From assembly GCA_947846985.1 (NCBI GenBank), contig CANTUZ010000001.1:37100727-37164726 (forward strand): a stretch of 64,000 nt of DNA, given 5' to 3'. Under the pieces are notes generated by a model that made no database searches, was not told the DNA's origin, and saw only the letters and a list, made by a program, of their open reading frames with translations. Origin of the DNA: Fratercula arctica. Its lineage: Eukaryota; Chordata; Aves; Charadriiformes; Alcidae. The position numbers and the translations under genes were made by a program. This document shows positions 11,033-25,174 of the stretch, piece after piece; position 1 is the first letter of the stretch; each line of letters begins with the position of its first letter.

Positions 11033-12301
11033 ATCTGCTAAGACCCGATAGCAATCTGCGCACATCATAGGCAGTTTATTTAAAGGGGTAACAACTGCTA
11101 CTCGAGCTGCTCCAAAAACAGCTGTTTTAATTGCCCCAAAAGTAAGCAGGGAAACTGAAAGTCAAAAAGTGACCTATTGCACTATTTGCTCAGGCTAAAC
11201 TATAATCAACTGCATTCATTTCCAAGGTGTGTGGAATAGACTAAAGAGCAAGAAGCTTTGCTTTTCCAAAATTACAACAGGTTTTAAATCTCTTCCGAAT
11301 CTAACTTAATACAGGAAACACCTGAAACCTTACAGATACTGTGCTTCAAATGTTTTTGAACCAGAGATAATAAATTAAAGATTACTCTACTCGTCAGTGT
11401 GGACCCATTCCTGCATTATGCTAAAACCATTGCTTCCAATTGCAGTCAATGATTGTGCTCTTTCTGGACCATTCATGATAGATAAAGAAGTAATGGTTGA
11501 GATTTTTGGCTGTAAGAATCTCGAAGTCCTAGGGGCTCTCTAAGGGTGAAACAATATTATGTTGTTTCAACACTATTTCAAAATAACTGTTGAAAGAAAA
11601 GCCTGAACTATCTGAATGAATTCAAAAAGACTGAGCTGTCAGAATCTTTACTGTGTTTTTCTGCTAATTCCCTACTTCCCTGTGTATAAGTTTCAAAAAC
11701 AGACAACACTGTCTTACTGCAAGTCTCTGTTGGTGAAGAGCATGGAGTAAAACAGAGGAGAAATAAGAATGACTCATTTTAGTGTTTTCTACAGTAGACT
11801 TTGCTTTCTTACTGGTAAACAAAGCAAAATCAATCTCATCTTTGCCTTTAAAGCATTCAGAAACTATTTTTCCTTACAAAGTGTTTGGATCTGCATGTTT
11901 TTCTTCTGTGGAAATTGTTGGTAGCAAAGATATGTGGCTTAACTCTCAGGACTCTATCAGATAAGCCCTCAACATAGCTCATCCATGCTTCTTACAGAGG
12001 TTTCCACCCTGCATGCACAGGTACCTGTGCCTAAGCCTCTGTTTTTGAAGTTTGCTGAGTGGCCTGTTAAAGCAAACCCATTTTAACTGCTAAGTCAAGC
12101 TTGAATACTGGATCAGAAACTGAAATAGTCGATGTGCCAGGGCAGAGAGCAGTAAGGAGGGCAGCTGGGGGCAACTCCAGTGTTGGGCAAACATGGATTT
12201 GCCAGAGACATCTTTGAGAGTATTGTTCAAAATTATAATTATTGCATTATTCCAGACTACATATATATGTGCATCTTAAGATAAGAACTCATAAGAAGTA
12301 T

Positions 12302-12321
12302 GAGAGAGAGAGAGAGAGAGA
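12302..12321 (+). repeat. (GA)10 dinucleotide microsatellite
   Basis: Ten uninterrupted GA units follow a lone T and lead into ACTTTAAAAATG. Confidence 0.97.
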
Positions 12322-13119
12322 CTTTAAAAATGTTTTATATGAACATAAAACATTGACAATTTGATTTCTAAAAGATGGATCCTGCAAATACAGGAGATTG
12401 AAAAATCTGTAGTGATTTCTTTTAAAGACAGCTAAGACATTTGGGATTCATCTCATGCTGCCGTTTTGGAATAAATTTGTGGGAAACTTTTCTCCAGAAC
12501 ATTATCTGATCTGTTTTAATTCAGTGTCAGTTGATGGAAGATAAACTGGGATCAAACTGGTGATTTCAAATTTTCCTATTCCAAATCCAAACTTGCCTTG
12601 CAGATTCGGTATTCAAAATTTTTATCTTACTGTAGCTTTCTCAGGATTATCTGATTGGAATGTTAAGCCTTGGCACAAATATTCTCTGAGAGCAGTGAAG
12701 AGGTGGGACATATGCTTCCAAAAATACCTTAGGAATAGAGAGAACATGTTAACAGGCCGTAATTACTCACAGCCAGAAATCTTTGCCTCTGGGGAAAATA
12801 GGACTCCTGAATTTCATTCAGTGACAAATATTGACAAGCACTGTGCCACACTGTGTTTTTCTGACACAGTTTTGTCTAGAAGGTAGAACAGAGTAACATC
12901 AAATCAAGGCCAGCTTGGATAATGCTGTGGTTTAGGAAGGAAAATCTTTCATTAAGTTGCTGGTAAATGAGGGACAAATGCAATGTACATCATCTTGTAG
13001 ACAGCTTAGTCAGCCCCCGTCAGTGCACCTGGTGCTCTCTTCCACCCCTCTAGAACACGGTTCATAAAAGAAGCAGGAGTGCACACTACAGATGCAATTT
13101 GTATTGCTTCTTGTGTGAG

Positions 13120-13345
13120 ATGAACAGCAGGGCAAGGCTTCCTGCGTCCTCCTCTTGGCCCGTCCCTCACCATCCTTTCACGGTCTCTCCTGCCTTGCGT
13201 GCTTGGTTAGTCTCTTTGAAAGGCATCCTGCCGGTCAGGGCTCACATCTGGTGCGTGCAGAGAGAGGATGGGAGAGACAGCAGAGGGGGTGAGGAGGAGA
13301 GGGCAAAGGGCCATCAGCTGTGGGGAGGGAAACAATGTTAGTTCT
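13120..13345. other. Local GC- and CpG-enriched patch
   Basis: At least six CpG fall between 13140 and 13260, against a CpG-poor background. The first half is pyrimidine-rich on the plus strand and the second half (13258-13335) strongly purine-rich. A plus-strand frame of 80 codons (13099-13341) spans it but looks incidental. It could be an unmethylated regulatory patch or an unrecognised old repeat. Confidence 0.3.
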
Positions 13346-16300
13346 TGGTAGGCAAAGTGGGAAAACATGCTGGGTTCTGAAGCTTTCTGAAAGACATTTT
13401 CCCCCGTTGAAAGCTATGAATATCTGTCCCTTTAGAATTAAAACATTTTAGCAGTGCTGGACTGAGACTTGACTTCTCTGATGATTCACCGTTATTTTTA
13501 GGTTGGATAAATTGGATATCACTGTTTTGTTAACTGAACTAGGCACCCTGAGACATACGGCGCAATTTTGGACAAGCCATTTCATCTTTCTGTGCCTGTA
13601 TTTCCTTGTTTCTCTTGCCTAGACAGATTCTACATATACCCATATATATATAGAACTGGATTTCTCACATTATCAGAGTGCAGTGCTCACTGTAATTTCT
13701 ACAAACTAGCCACATACAAATAATTCCTGATAGTTTATTTCCTAAACTGGTTCCCAGATCCAGGGTCTTAGGGTCTTTTTTCCAGTTCATCCTTATGATC
13801 ATTTTAAAAAGTTTTCACATTCATTTTACTTGTATTAATCCGCCAAGTGGCCCAAGAATTTTGTTTTACTTTATTCGGCAGAGATGGCCTTGGTTTTAGC
13901 TTCGTTATTCTCAGGTGCCAGCATAATCTTACTCCATACAGGTGAGGAGCTCTAAGTCAAAAAGAACTATGTTTTTCCACCTACCTATATATCTAGCTAT
14001 ATAAAACCTTGCTAAAATTTACAACCTCTATCAGCCTGGGAGTATTCCTGGCAGTGTGTCAGCTGCAAGTAAAGCCACCTTGATATGGATGAATTAAACC
14101 ACTTCTCTAATCTGGTATTTTGCATTTTTCTTGTTGAGGCAACCTCCTGAGATACAATACGTGGTTTTCATTAAGGTCCAAAGCTTTTGATTTATTTTTT
14201 TTCCTCAAAGCATATTAAAATTTTATTCAGAAACAGGATATTTATGAACCACATATCGGAAGTGACTATTTTTTTTTTTTATTAATAAAGAAATAACAGC
14301 AAATCCTATGCAATTTAGAAGAGCTTCATTCTTGAGTCATGGTTATAAGTACTCAGTAAGATAAGATATAAAATATCTTTAAATGTTTTGTAATATTTGG
14401 CTGAAAATCCATCTGATCCTAGTTCCTGCCTTAAGCTCAAGTATGGAATTGTTTCTATTTCTGATATGAAAATGACTACATGTAGACTCTGTAGTTTCAA
14501 CTGAGTGTTTGTATGTGTGCATATTTGTAAGCGAGACAGACAGAGAAGAGATTTGAAGGTATAGTATATATGTTATGTATATGTGTATGTATACGTACTT
14601 TAAGATGTACCATACTAGTACAATTCTGCTTCAAAATATGAGGATCAGGAATATTGGCTCACATTGATAACTATCCATTCTTCTCAATCTGTACCTCTCT
14701 ATATGAAACAGATGGTTTGATATTTTGTAGTGATATAGTAAGCATTCCCTCGTCCCAAGCCAAATCTGCCATCGGCAAATTCATTCCTGCTGTAAATTAT
14801 AACTCAGTTGTCAAATTAAGAATGTGACGTTATAAGAGACCTTGTAGCACTAAGCAATAATTTACTCATCTCTCTGATTGTATCCTACTAATTTTTGTTG
14901 TGTCCTTCAGACAGATGCCTTTCCCATGCTGCGAGGTTAAGAGACATACTTCTCTCTGCTCCCATTTCTTCCTTGTCACTAAGTTGATTTACTCCTCCCC
15001 GGATTTATCTGTTCTCTAGGCATGTTTGCTCAACCCCACTGAGAGTAACATCTTTCTGCCCTTGGAGTTAAGAAAAGCCACTGAACTTCTAATTCACAAG
15101 AAAAAGCAGAAAAATACATGATCCTGGTAAGATATCCAAATGGTTCTGATATATTATCCTTTATCTTTCAAAGACTATTGCTTACTGCTATGCATAAAAA
15201 TGAGACGTCTTTTTTCTAACAAAATCTATCAAACAAAAGAAATATCATAGGGACAACATTTAAATGTTATCCTACAACTGCAGATGGGAAAAGACAGATA
15301 GGCGGTCATACCTTGTCAGAAAGAACGGGTTGTGGGATTCTCTTTCTCCTCATTTACATTCTCAAAAATAAATAACTGTGGGATTTGCAAATGGTCAGTC
15401 TGTTCAACATGGAAAATTCCTTACTCATTCTCTGCTTTCCCCATAATCAATAAAAAATACAAACTCTGCTATCATCAGAATCAGGGAGTCTGAAAAAAGA
15501 AAGGATTCAAAATCTGTAAGGTAAAATGAGAAGACAACATATAAAGTAGAATGATAAATTCTTGCTGATAAACTGTTCAAACATTCAGAAACCATTTTCA
15601 GTTTTAATGCTGGAATATTCTCTGCCTTTAGTAGTAATAGCACCTAGGCACAAAAAATATGCTTTACACAAATAGTAAAAACCTCTGATGAAATCCTACT
15701 TTCAAATTAGACAATGAGAATTTGGTCTTAGGGGGTTATTACTCATGGTTCCTGATCAAAAGATATTAAAAAGTTATTTATGGGATGGAAAATATACAAA
15801 TAACAACAACAATTCTATGATCTGCTAGCCAGAAATTCGAATGTTTCCTATGGTTATCTGTGTTTATATACAGTGGGAAGAGTCTATCCTGAACTTGTCT
15901 TATACTAGGCAAGAGAATATGAGTAAAGGCCGCATGGTTTTCAAACTCAAACTCACCTGGCAGCAAACATTACCTCACAACCACATTCACACCATTTTAG
16001 AAGCTCACATTGAATTTTTATTTCTGCTATGACCTTTCATCCTCCATCCACTTTTCACGATCAATAGTTTCTATTTCCCTTTCAAACAGAAGCAGCCTTC
16101 TCCCCAGTCTCTTTTGGGGCTGTTCATATTGGAACGCACTCCCAAAAGGCAGTGTGGATAAGGTACGCTGAAGTTAGTTTCTCTACCGTACTGTGTTAAA
16201 CACCTACTCAAAAGACTGGATTCTCAAGCACCCATATGCTATATCACATGGGGTACTAATCCTCAGTTACATACTATAAAATCTCCCCGCTTGTAAGCCG

Positions 16301-17263
16301 CAATAGACCCACACACTGCTTAAAAAAAATTGAAATAATTATGTCTCGCATGATTCATGAGAGTCTCAGGGAACTCTAGTATTAAATATGATGTAGCCTG
16401 CACAGTTTGCACATGGCTAATTTGTTCCAGAGGGGGCTAATGTTAAGCAGTGTGAATGTGTTGTTACTCTATGACACCTGTCTTCAGAGTCATAGGTCAG
16501 CATCTGGCTTTCTTTTATAACAGAGATGTATCTCGCGTAGTCACATAATTGTGTGGCCCCACAACAAAGATGCCAAATGAAGGGGAGGTGCCTTGCAGTG
16601 CCAAAAATCTCTCCCACAGCTTTCATTCTCAAACACCTCCTGCTCCACGCATCAAATTCTCTTTTCTTCCTAGTTCAAAACTCTCATTTTGCCAATCCCT
16701 CTTTCCCAAAGCCATAAATTTCCCTCATTTTTTCCACAGTACTGAGTTTTGGGACAGAGGTGATGCTCCTTTATCGTTGTCACAGCTGAAGCGTTCAAGA
16801 CACATAAAACCTGGAGAAAGACCCAAACATGGATATGGCCTTGCATTTTAGCGCTTAGGAAATTGAGTGAGAAGATGTCTGCTTAGTAACCAGTAGGAAG
16901 ATTGCCCTTTGCTTGCAGATGACTTTTTGTATGTTCTGTTTGGACACGTCTTTCACAGGCTTCATTTCTGTGTGAAGCACAATGCGCTTCAGCAGGTGAG
17001 TGCGTACAGTAGAGACAGGTTTAGCAGTACACTTAGTTTGGAGAACCAAGAATGAAATATTTGTCCAGGTGGTATCTGACCCCTGAGGCATCCATTTCCC
17101 TGACACCTTTTTAACCCTAAATACTTAAATGAAAACGGAGGGGAAACACAGTCAAAAGCACAGTCAGAGCATGGAGTGCCGTTCTGCAATATTCTCCTTA
17201 TAGATTAAGCAGCAGGATGGCAATACCATGGTGATGTGTTTGAGTTTTATGAAACTTTACATC

Positions 17264-17290
17264 TTTTTTTTTTGTTGTTGTTGTTGTTTT
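17264..17290 (+). repeat. T10(GTT)5 simple repeat
   Basis: Ten T (17264-17273) run into five GTT units and a short T-run. Confidence 0.95.
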
Positions 17291-20200
17291 GTCTTATTTT
17301 AATATTGGACTTAACAAAACTACTGGGAATTTCACAAGACTTTTTGTTTCTCCTCAATTTAAACCATTGATTTTTCAAGGGAATTGTAATAAAAAATGTG
17401 CATTTCTAACTAAATGAAAGCCTATGCTATGCAAATAATAATGATTCTACCTTAAAAGTAATTCTTGCCCTGCTTTTATGATTACCAGGGGAATAAAATT
17501 TTAAAAGAAACAATGAAAAAAAAAAAAAAAAAGAAAGATCCATGAGTACCAGCCAGCTGAGCACTCAAATTTTGTTAAGTTAAAATAGAACAGGTATGTT
17601 GGAAGTTTTGGATTCTGAGTCTAGACATACCTAAGATTGAATAATAAAATACTGTATTTCTCTATTCATCCAGCAATAATACTGAACTACTGAACTCAAA
17701 GCATCATATATCATCCATCTCATATAGAAGTACTGCATTTAGCTTGCTATGACTAAAATGAAGCTATTTCTTTCTTAATTTGTAGTATTAGAGTCACTCT
17801 TTTATAATTTGTTAATAGAAAGATGTTAGTTTGGAGGGTTTTTAATTAAAATTAAATTGGATTTTTTTTTTTTATTTTTTATTTTATGCTACTTGAAATC
17901 AATACTAAATAAAAAAACACTTGCTTGAAGTGTGGAGGACAGACAGAGGAGGCTGAATAGCACCTTAAAACCATAGGCATCAAAAGGAAACCACAGTACC
18001 AGAGACCTAAAGCAGACTAGCAGCTGCAGCTCGTAGTCTGAATCAGACATGGATAATGCATGGGGTTTGTTACAACAGAATAGGCAAAACCAGCTCAGGT
18101 GATGAACAGACAAAACCAGCTCCAGAGTGTGAGTTTCCCCACTTACCTTAAGCACTCTCACAGGATAGAGTGGATGGCCATTTAAAAGATTTCTGTCTTA
18201 CCATTGACGATTGAGGAAATCTAGATGACCTTCTTAGGCTCAATTTTACTTTTTAATAGGTAAGTAAATAAAGTAAATCCCATTTTCTTTTAAATGAATT
18301 TTCTGGATTCCCTCTGTTAGCCAGAATGTAAACATTTCAGCATGTTTGGAACAGGAACTGCTGACAGGGAGTTCAACAGGACATTTTAGAAGTTCAAATT
18401 TTATTTGCATTCCAAATTCAGGCATGGAAAGAGCTACCCCTAAAGTAAAACACAACATGGAAAGCATCATTTTGCTTTCTAACCTTCTTTTCATGTTGAC
18501 AGTAAGAAGCAGATGTAATGTTCTGATTATGATCTACGAAGATTGGCAGTGAGAGCGTAGATTGAAGCTTTACAAAATGGCCTCCATGCTGTCTCATTTC
18601 AGTGTATTATCTCCCATTACATGAAGCCATCCTTCTAAAGTAAATACTGACATTGTCCATATGGGAAAAAAAGGATGTGTTTGAAGACATGTCCCCAGAG
18701 AGTGAGTCTGTTTGCCTTTTTTTGGATGTTTCCACCTTCAGGGAAGCAACCAGCATCATCCACAATTGTTAGAAGAACATCAAACTGAATAGCCCTTGGC
18801 TTCTGAAGTAGAAACTGTTTAGCCTTGGCTTTAGCAAAGAAAATAAAATCGGATGTTGATTCTTAAGTAGCTCATTTCAGTTCAAATGTACTTATCACTG
18901 TGACAAGCTCTGCCACTCGTGCTGAAGTGTAATATTAAAGAACAAACAAACCTAAAGACCTCAGTGTCTGCCAGAGGTAGATGCAATATGTCAAACATCT
19001 ACTCATGATAAGACTTTTCTGAAGTACTTCTGTGTCCATGATAACAGTTGGAGACAAAATATTCCCATTTTCCTCTCAGATACAAAAGGCTGCACTTTCC
19101 CCTTCTCCCTGTCTTAAATATCACAGCCTTGTGGCACATCATTTCTGCAGTGCATAGACGATGTCCTGTCTCATTTGCTGCATCTAATCTTCTGAAAAGC
19201 TCATGTGATTTTCAGCTTTGTCCAAGCATTTTCTGGAAGTGTCTAATTTTGTCATGATGGAAATGTAATTTCTTAGTTCGCTAATACAACCATTCACTTT
19301 AGCCATTCCTTCTCTAATTTTAAAGATTATGTCTTCTTCTGATCTCATTATTATTACACTTGTCATTCAAAATGAGAGGAGGAGGGAAAGAATTGGAATT
19401 ATGGCTCCCTGATGAATTCCATCTGTGATTATGGAAATCAGGGATGTGATGTTCATGTTGAAGTGTCACCACAGCAAAAATAGAAGTCAATTCAAGAGCA
19501 ATAAAATACCCAAGTTTGGAAGGCCAGCACCATGACAATGAGAGGCATATATTTTTCTTATTATCTAAAGGTACTACTATAACATGTAAGAACCACAGTC
19601 ACAGCAAAACCACAGGGGAAGAAAAAATAAAAATCCACAAAAAGACCCAAAACAGCATCAGCAGACACTTATTCCTGTCTCTTGTTTCTTTCGCACAACT
19701 GCGTATAATTTTCACTGTTGGTTACACCATTTTCAAGTTATTATGCATTTTATAGATCCCATCTGTGCCACAGAATAGGATTTTGCACCAAATACAATAC
19801 AGCTTACTCTCCAAACAATAAGAAACTACACCATAGTAAGTCATATCAAGATGGACAGTTTTTAATTAGTTCTCAGAGCAAGGGAAATTCAGAAAACCTA
19901 TCTCTCTCTCCCACGTCTTCTGAATTGTGAAGTTCAATCCATCTACTGAGAAGGTTTTGGTTCTTACCATGGTATTTGAAGACCGAAAGCAAAGTCTGTC
20001 AATAATCAATCCATTTGGTGAGGAAAGAGCTTTGATTTCTGCAGTAAATTAATTCACTGGAATAAAAAGGATTTTTAGCTTTTTTTAAGCTTTTTTTTTT
20101 TTTTAGCTTTCCTACCTTAGGATCTCACTTAGACATGCACACACACATATACACACAGGAAAAAGACAAATTTAGCAACCAAAAACATGGCACACGTCCT

Positions 20201-21870
20201 AATAGCTATATGCCTAAGGCCTTAAACATAGATTTTCTCTGGTCCATTTCTTCTTTGAATGGGTATTTCCAAATAATTAAATACAAAACCTGACTTTAAA
20301 AAAAAAAAAAAAAATACTGGAAGTTGTCTGCTTAGTACTGTGAGATTAAGGTACAGCAAAAGAGGAAGAACAGTCAACTTTGATATTCTATTTAGGAAAG
20401 GCAGAAGGTCAGTACTAGATCCAGCTTTATGTTAATGAATGTACAAGTACATGGTCATACTCAAAACAATGTTGGGTGGAGCTGCAGACATCTCTTCTGA
20501 CCCCAGTTCAGAAATAAATTCTGGGTCAATAACAGTATCAGCCATAGCTCTTTAGACACTTGGGCCATAAAATTTCTTAATGTTGAATTTTAGGGCCTAT
20601 CACCGGAAAAAAATAGAGCAGTTATCTAAATAGAAGTGTTTTACAATAAGCAATGAAAGAAGCACTATTAGTAGGGCCAAGTGCATAGAAACTTTAGAAA
20701 AGGATCACTACCACAAGGCTTATGGTAACATATAATCTGAACTGCTATTTCCTTCTAGTTTACGATGTGTGACATCAATCTCTGTCTTTGACTTTTACCT
20801 TGGTCCTGTTCGCTTTTGGGACAACACACCTATATAGGCCTTTCTTTATGAATTCCCTTATTCAGACATAAAGTAATCCATAGAAAAGTCTATCTTAAAG
20901 ACATGGTTAATCAGGTCGCAAGTAGAATGAAAATCTGTAAAGGGCTGTTTGCCTCTCCATGACTTGACAAGGTCTATATTTCACACACCAGTTAGGACAG
21001 TCAATTGCATTATATGTAGACATGGAAGAGCTGGGCTTTGTTAGCCACCACACAAAAGGCTCAGCAACATAGGCGATGATGGTGGACAAAACAAACACAG
21101 CAGGCCTATGCCATTGCAAGTTCATTGTTACCCAAGTCAAAATTACCTTGGAGCATGTCAAAGCATATGCTGCAAACTCATTTTTGCCTGCTGAATAAAC
21201 ATGCCTGTGTTCACATATTGAAAACCAGGCTTAGCAATCTGAGGAAGTTTTTGGAAGAAGCAGATGTCAGAAAAACAATTTGGAAAAGTAAACGACCATA
21301 TATATGATATAAAGTGTATATATTAAAAATACCTTTCCTGTGTTACCACTATATTAGGATATTGAAGTTGAAAGGATGTTGTTTCAGTCGCTTGTTGATT
21401 TTCTGCCTTACCCTCAGCACAGACAAAGAAAATAGACTACTCAGTTGCAGTTTTGTTTATAGGCACTTACTTGCATTCAATGAGACTGCAATCAGTCACT
21501 AAGCTATCACACATCTCTCTTTCTCTTGATTTGGAATGACTTTTCTTTTTTGTTATGTAAATAACTGCAAGGTAGATACATCAAATAAGTGCCTTTTGTA
21601 ATCTCACAGGTACACAAAATACAAAGTGAACCTCTAAACTTTTCAGTCTTCTTACATTAATGAGAAATGCCAGTGTGTTGCATAACATCTAAAATACCAA
21701 CAAAAAACTTAAGTTGTTGGACTAGGGAATGAGCACTGCTGGGAGACTTAACTCAAACTGCCTTAATCTATTGGTAATAGTTAAAAACACTGTCCTATCC
21801 AGTTTGACAGCCTAACCATAGGAAAGGAGCAAACCAAGTTATTGCTCTTCCAGACAGAAATGTTCATCTT

Positions 21871-21932
21871 AAAACAAAACAAAACAAAACAAAACAAAAC
21901 AAAACAAAACAAAACAAAACAAAACAAAAAAA
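21871..21932 (+). repeat. (AAAAC)12 pentanucleotide microsatellite
   Basis: About twelve uninterrupted AAAAC units, ending in an A-run. The array is essentially pure, which suggests it is young or still length-variable. Confidence 0.97.
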
Positions 21933-23369
21933 CCTCACTGTTGCATGGTTATTTCACCACACAGTAACTCCTCTGGTTAGAAGTACAAGGCACTACTTCA
22001 GAGAAAGAAGAAAACGCAAGCGTCTGGATCACCACTCTGGCACACCACAATGGACAGCTGAAGCACAGCAAGGGAATCAGAAAGCCAGGCACAAGTACGA
22101 AGACCCAAACCATTCCTTAGGAAATGATGAAAGTATTTAAACCTGTACTTGACATTTAGCAGTGTTTGAGTGTCGTTGAATGTAATTGATGCATGTGCAT
22201 ATTTAACAAGCACATATTTCAAAGACATTCCTAAATACGAATATTCTCATCTAATGGGTGTTGTTACGTCCCTGAAGATTGAGGAATATGAACGAAAGAA
22301 GGTTTTCAGGGAGAGATAATACCTGATACAACCGAGAAAAAGCAGTCTTTTGATATAGAAGCCTTCTCCGCTTTGGAACTAACTCTGAAAGATTATCTGC
22401 TTTGTCTAACTGTATACATTTTGGGTTTTTTTATAAGAGATATTATCTTTCTACAAACTCTTCTGTAATGGGACTTCAGAGTTTCATTCTATTCTGAAAA
22501 GTGACTCTGTACAAAAACATTCGTACTCCAGATATCTCTACCTCATGTGTAGACAATCATTTCTACCAAGAGGATGTTTACCCTTTAAGAGGAAGTACAT
22601 CTGGAGCTCCTGTTATTGTTTTTCCCTTGACATGGGTAAAAGAACATTACACTTTGTAAAGAAGACGAGAGTTTAACCGTGTGCATTTTACTAAAGTTTC
22701 AGTAAGGTTCAACAGCAAAGCTGTAGTTCTGAGGTATAAAATCATCAATGGGAGAGTGAGCTGGGTTCTATTCTCACTTGTGTGCCGAGCTAAGCGGTTA
22801 GCTGTATTTCTATTGCGACAGAAAATTCTACTCTCAAGATTTTATTTTTTTTATTTTTTTTTATCAAATTCACTCTCAAGATGGTATTTTACACAGCAGT
22901 AGTGATAATTAGAGAATTCAAATGAAAGAACAAAGCACTGTAAGGCTGCAGGGAAAGTCTTTATATCAGTTTTATATAACCCTCATCTTAATATCATAAA
23001 TTAATGCAGTTATGCCTTAAACAGTTAAAAAACATTGCACATGTGGCTTTTGAGGAGCATTAACACAAAACCCTGTTAAAGTGAAAAAATGTTACTGTGG
23101 ATACATAATTGAAACAATTACAGTGTCACAAGTTCCCATGCAATGTGGATTTTAGTGTAAAAGCCTCTCCTCTTTGAATAGCATACTTCAAAGCTTAGGA
23201 GTCCATCCAATGAACTTTGGGAAGCTCTTAATCTTTGTTTTGTTTTGGTTTGGTTTTTTCCTTCTTTTTGCCTTTTTTTCCCTTGAAACGTTTATGGGCA
23301 GAGTTTTGCAATATACAGATAGCGATTATTAATTGTTATTGTTCAGTATGACAGTTTCAATGTGCTTTA

Positions 23370-23413
<44 letters not shown>

Positions 23414-25174
23414 CATCCATCCATCCATCTATCTATCTAATAATAGAAAAATACCCATAAGATTTAGCTTTGAATGATTAACACAGAAATGTACTGATTT
23501 ACACCTACTCAACCTTGGCTCCATCAATTATGTACCTTACATGCACATGTGGACAGAATGACACTCCTCATATAATGAAACAACCCTTGTTTTATCTTAA
23601 TATTTCTCATTTTATAACCTTTGTTTTCTTGGTATGCATAATAACATGGAGTTTCACAAGTCTGCAGATGATCTGGGGTAATCTCTGCTTTCTGATACCT
23701 GATTTCCTCCCTTCTCCCCTGTCAAAAAAAAAGTATGAATTCAGAAAAGACATGAATGACATAGTGCCTATCTAAAACTACCAGTCCCAGAGAGCTAGAA
23801 ATATATGCCAAAAAACCAACATTGGAAAAGCTGCTCTCAAATTAAAATAATATTAATATAATAAAATAAGTATAAATCCAAATGTGTATAAAAGCACTGT
23901 AACTCCATCAGTCATAAATCAGGAAAGCAAATAATGAATGATTTAATGTTGCCATAGGAGGCTAAAATCTTAACCGGTAATTAATTATAGGTATACTAGT
24001 GACTGGCTCAGAAAGCCAGGTTGTACATTTATTTTTCCTATATTTTGTCAAATGGGCTTTCCGTTTGCAAAACCATGTGATGGCATGAAGCCAGATTCAT
24101 TGCAAATTTGGACTGAATCCCTTGGGCGTTTTCCAGTTCTACAAGAGGTGAACTGAACCGTATTCAGTTTCGCAAAGCTGTAAGAGTCATATTTTGGTGT
24201 TGCAGACAAACGTGGTGTTCTTAGCTAAGGCATGCTTCTAGTCTCTACCCTTAAATTTGAGCCCCTGTTGCTGTGCCCATACAGCTAAATAAAAGAGGAC
24301 CAGGGATCAATCACTGTCCACGAGGCCAAGTGACTTGTACCAGGTCAAGGCTCAGGCTTCCCACTAAAGGTTCATTCTGGAGAAAAAGATGGTTTCAGGG
24401 GATTACAGCAAAGCCAGGGAGGGAGCTGCCAGTTCAGCTGTGTGGGTAAGCAGGAGTGTAGTGCTTGGGTTTGTCCCCTGGCCTTCTCTGCAGGTGCTCT
24501 CTGAGCCACGGAGTCATAGCGTGGGTGAAAGGGGAGCTGCCTCCAGTCTTGTAAGAAGCAGCAGAACCATACCCAGCTTCTTAACGTTTTTCACCAGACT
24601 TCCATCATTGAAAAAATCCCAAACAAAACATTCCTGTAAACAGAGGCAATAATCCTAGGTTCCCACTGCTGCCTTCTCCTCCCTTGTATGGCGAGATCAG
24701 TCTCCCTTTCACTGAGTGCTGCTTCCAACACCAACGTTCTGCTTTTTGAATGAAAACTCTGTCCACTAGAATACACAGCAAAATTTGACTCTGAAACCCC
24801 ATCAGATACTCAGGAAAAAGCTTAGCCAATCAAATTCTGAATGAAAGGAGGACCCATTATTTTCTAATGATTCCCTGTATTTTGCATTAAAGTGGTTTAT
24901 ACCTAACTCAAGTAGACTGGAGGTGTGCTTTTCATCTCATGGAACTTTAGACATTTCCAATGAGAGAGACATTTGCTTTCATGCAGCTGACCACAAATCC
25001 CTTTAAAGCCACAGGCAGTTCTAGGTTATGATTCAAAGATGCTTAAGTAGCCGTTTATGATAGGAAAAATGTTTATGCTCTTTCTAGATGGGAAGGATGA
25101 TGCTTAATTAAGGACATGGTCTTCTTTAGACTTTGTTTTCATCTTTTGTGTAAAGAGATTTAGACAATCATCTT
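21933..25174. other. AT-rich unique sequence with one tetranucleotide array
   Basis: No exon recognised. It contains the compound tetranucleotide array at 23371-23439 and a slightly more GC-rich part at 24240-24600 with a plus-strand frame (24389-24652, 87 codons) that has no motif I know and no splice or start context worth claiming. Confidence 0.65.
23371..23439 (+). repeat. Compound (ATCT)n/(ATCC)n tetranucleotide microsatellite
   Basis: About ten ATCT units, then four ATCC units, then ATCT again, over 69 bp. The internal ATCC block points to point mutation followed by slippage. Confidence 0.97.

Larger units (their letters stand above)
7591..12301. other. AT-rich unique sequence holding a diverged direct duplication
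   Basis: No coding exon was recognised. The stretch contains the duplicated blocks at 9930-10140 and 10727-10970, a 37-base T-rich run (10245-10281) and an AT-rich hairpin (11007-11032). The rest shows no feature I can support. Confidence 0.65.
12322..21870. other. AT-rich unique sequence, no gene recognised
   Basis: About 9.5 kb without a supportable exon. Reading frames here stay at or below about 100 codons and show no family motifs. Notable contents are a GC- and CpG-richer patch (13120-13345), a T10(GTT)5 run (17264-17290), a poly-A run near 17516-17532, two TTTTTTAAGCTTT-type blocks at 20080-20110 and an A16 run near 20299-20314. Confidence 0.65.

Noticed and set aside
12560..12886. 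108-codon plus-strand frame
   Set aside because: No family motif, no coding-like codon pattern and no acceptor or promoter context.
20831..20838. CTATATAGG as a TATA box or CArG-like site
   Set aside because: Such matches are frequent in AT-rich DNA, and no start-site context or downstream exon is visible.
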